From: Spirochaetia bacterium
GTDB lineage: Bacteria; Spirochaetota; Spirochaetia; Treponematales; Breznakiellaceae
Reading direction: 5' to 3'
NCBI GenBank assembly: GCA_026002305.1
Contig: BOBI01000024.1
Span: 1 to 22,311, forward strand
Length of the DNA stretch: 22,311 nucleotides
Of the stretch, positions 20,607-22,311 are shown one piece after another (position 1 is the stretch's first letter; each line of letters starts with the position of its first letter). The notes under the pieces are model-generated. The model was given only the letters and a program-made list of their open reading frames with translations. It had not been told where the DNA came from and ran no database searches. A program made the position numbers and the translations under genes.

Positions 20607-21818
20607 TCACTGTTTTTTTCGCAATTTTTGCCGGCGTTGTACACCCTTATAAAAATCCGCCATTTTAACAAGCTCGAGATTATCAAGGGATTTAATTTGT
20701 TTCTCGCCAAACTGAACCGTTTTATCCTCTAACAGAATTTTATTCATGGCGGGCTTTGCGGCTTCTTCTGCCAGACCAATCATTTTTGTAAGCTCTTTTG
20801 GGCCAAAGTTCAGAACGGCTGTCGTATGCGAATCCATCTGCTCGCGATTTTTCTCAAGGTGCATAACCATAGCATCGTAGATACGCGCAACAGGATCCTC
20901 AAGGGCGGTGTTTGCAAGCTGCTTGTAGCTAAACCAAATCCTATCGGCAAGCAATTTAGTAAGCCGTTCAATTATGTTTGGCTGGGTTACCGACATCCCC
21001 TCAAAATTTTTCTTTTCCACCACCATTACAGAGCAATCTTCGTAGGCAATCGCGCTTGCCGAGCGGGGTTTATCCTCCACCAGCGCCATCTCGCCAAAAA
21101 TATCGCCCTGTTTTAACATGGCAAAAACCATCTCGTTGTCGCCTAAAACCTTGCATATCTGAACGGAGCCGCTCAACAGCACAAAAAGTTCGTTACCTAT
21201 TTCGCCATCGGCAAACAAAAAGCGGCCTTTTTCGTAAATGCGGCCGGTGCCTTTTACAGCCGGCGCCTTGGCCTCGTTTTTTAGTTCATCTATTTTAGCT
21301 TTAGCTTCCTCCGCAAACTCGCCATCAGGAAAACGTTCCAGATATTTTCGGTATGCGTAACTCGCCTGCGAAAACCGTTTTTCCTTTTCGTAAAATTTGG
21401 CGGTCTTAAACAAAGTTGATGTATCTTCATCACTTGAAACTGGTTTGTTGGTCGCAACCGCCAGCGCCTCGTTACAAAATCTAATCCGCCTTGAAAATTC
21501 AACCATAATCTTCATCGCAACAGACGGGTTGCTTTGAATAAGAGCAATAAATTGTTTTTTGCTGATAGCAATAAGCGAAACCGCAGACATAGCCTGTGCG
21601 TTATCAATATGGGGATGTTCGGACATAACCGCAACCATACCTAAAAAATCACCCGGCAATAAATGCCGGGTATCCTCAGTTGTAAGAGTCTGCGCCTCCC
21701 CTGTAATTTGAACTTTACCTTGGGTAATTACATAAAATATGTCGCTTCGGGTTCCTTCGAGGTAAATATAATCACCCTGAGAAAATTTTACCACTTCAAA
21801 CTGCGGCCTTGTGGCCAT
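20607..21818 (-). CDS. Tandem cyclic-nucleotide-binding-domain protein with TPR-like linker (Crp-like)
   Basis: A 403-residue cytoplasmic protein. Two cNMP-binding beta-barrel domains (about 8-115 and 195-300) each carry the typical strands and phosphate-binding-cassette region: first LLPGDFLGMVAVMSEHPHID, second LKQGDIFGEMALVEDKPRSA, the latter with the GE-x-AL-x(5)-R-x-A consensus almost complete. The first lacks the canonical Glu/Arg pair and may not bind nucleotide. Between them (about 133-185) is a TPR-like helical pair (KTAKFYEKEKRFSQASYAYR, then KYLERFPDGEFAEEAKAKID). The C-terminal ~95 residues (from KLLADRIWFSYKQ) contain a Crp-like dimer helix and a diverged helical region (FGPKELTKMIGLAEEAAKPA) where a winged helix would be, so DNA binding is uncertain. 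ATG 21818 has AAGGAG upstream. Probably a cAMP or c-di-nucleotide-responsive regulator. Confidence 0.88.
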   Translation of the reverse strand: MATRPQFEVVKFSQGDYIYLEGTRSDIFYVITQGKVQITGEAQTLTTEDTRHLLPGDFLGMVAVMSEHPHIDNAQAMSAVSLIAISKKQFIALIQSNPSVAMKIMVEFSRRIRFCNEALAVATNKPVSSDEDTSTLFKTAKFYEKEKRFSQASYAYRKYLERFPDGEFAEEAKAKIDELKNEAKAPAVKGTGRIYEKGRFLFADGEIGNELFVLLSGSVQICKVLGDNEMVFAMLKQGDIFGEMALVEDKPRSASAIAYEDCSVMVVEKKNFEGMSVTQPNIIERLTKLLADRIWFSYKQLANTALEDPVARIYDAMVMHLEKNREQMDSHTTAVLNFGPKELTKMIGLAEEAAKPAMNKILLEDKTVQFGEKQIKSLDNLELVKMADFYKGVQRRQKLRKKQ

Positions 21819-21936
21819 GATGCTAATCTCCTTGCGGATTAAACTATAACGTAAATCATGGGAATTTTAAACCCCACGTTTTCATGGCTGTTGAGGGGTA
21901 GTATATACGGCAGAAACAAAGGTGATTACAGCGACG

Positions 21937-22311
21937 CTACATAATCTGCTCGTCAATCGGTTTGCCGCCGGGAACCATCGGCAGAACCATTTGATCCTTG
22001 TCGATTAGGGCATCAATCACAACCGTGCGACCGGCTTTCAGGTCGGCCTGCGCGGCGTTTAAGCAACCAATAAAAGTTTTTTCGTCCGCCGCGCGATAAC
22101 CGGCGGCGCCATAAGCCCCTGCCAGCGTTATAAAATCCGGCGGCCTGTCCAGCACGGTTTGTGAAAAGCGGCTGCCGTGGAAAAGATTCTGCCACTGGCG
22201 CACCATGCCCAACACAGCATTATTAAGAATGATCACCAAAACCGGCGTTTTATAAGCGCTTAATGTACCCAGTTCCGCGCAATTCATGCGGAACGAGCCA
22301 TCACCTGTAAA
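21937..22311 (-). CDS. ilvB: Acetolactate synthase large subunit, C-terminal part (partial, 5' end off the window)
   Basis: The minus-strand frame is open to the window edge and encodes the last ~124 residues of a ThDP-dependent enzyme. The ThDP-binding motif is present: TGDGSFRMNCAELGT at the edge through VIILNN about 25 residues later. GMVRQWQNLFHGSRFSQT and the C-terminus VIDALIDKDQMVLPMVPGGK are typical of the catalytic (IlvB) subunit of acetohydroxyacid synthase, first step of branched-chain amino-acid synthesis. The ATG at 22287 is internal and is not the start. No terminator is evident after the stop at 21937. The preceding gene in transcription order lies beyond the window. Confidence 0.93.
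   Translation of the reverse strand, partial: FTGDGSFRMNCAELGTLSAYKTPVLVIILNNAVLGMVRQWQNLFHGSRFSQTVLDRPPDFITLAGAYGAAGYRAADEKTFIGCLNAAQADLKAGRTVVIDALIDKDQMVLPMVPGGKPIDEQIM

Overview
The window looks like chromosome from an acetogenic spirochaete, most likely a termite-gut-type Treponema. This is an inference from gene content: a carbon monoxide dehydrogenase / acetyl-CoA synthase cluster (cooS-cooC-acsB), a TmpC/PnrA-type basic membrane lipoprotein, several large repeat-rich lipoproteins with relaxed spirochaetal lipoboxes, and a tandem cyclic-nucleotide-binding-domain protein. No rRNA, tRNA or CRISPR array was seen.

Layout. 1-3071 is a minus-strand block. In transcription order it holds an ECF sigma factor (TTG start), an overlapping zinc-finger anti-sigma-like protein, a PflX-type radical SAM protein (TTG start), and a PnrA/TmpC-like lipoprotein that runs off the left edge. 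3281-10498 is a plus-strand surface-lipoprotein island. It has two large modular lipoproteins that share a ~1 kb beta-helix module and 87-residue Ig-like repeats, and a small lipoprotein whose promoter, leader and first ~40 residues match those of the first large one. A decayed nuclease/transposase-type remnant with a 12-bp tandem repeat lies between them. The 1326-residue lipoprotein ends in a DUF6273-like (C-type-lectin-type) domain. Its last ~45 codons look like the variable region of a diversity-generating retroelement (DGR) target.

10834-15775 is the carbon-fixation cluster. It has a good promoter, cooS (Ni-Fe-S CODH), cooC (nickel-insertion ATPase) and acsB (acetyl-CoA synthase), and ends at a strong intrinsic terminator. 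Together these supply the carbonyl branch and acetyl-CoA assembly step of the Wood-Ljungdahl pathway; the corrinoid protein and methyltransferase genes are not in the window. 16032-16612 is a two-gene toxin-antitoxin pair (MazF/PemK-like toxin). 16724-19803 is a probable metal-handling operon: an HMA / UreH-SafE-like membrane / cupredoxin-like fusion, a DUF2318 (FtrD-like) exported Cys-rich protein, and a lipoprotein. An exact 19-bp motif is repeated before the first and second genes, and the operon ends at an intrinsic terminator.

19804-20385 holds structured non-coding sequence (nested inverted repeats) and a decayed minus-strand reading frame. It is followed by a 37-codon lysine-rich small gene with an extended -10 promoter. 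20607-21818 (minus) is a double cNMP-binding protein with its own terminator. 21937-22311 (minus) is the C-terminal end of an acetolactate synthase large subunit.

The observations most worth following are the DGR-like variable C-terminus, the recombination-built lipoprotein pair with apparently leaderless promoters, and the metal operon with its repeated 19-bp element.
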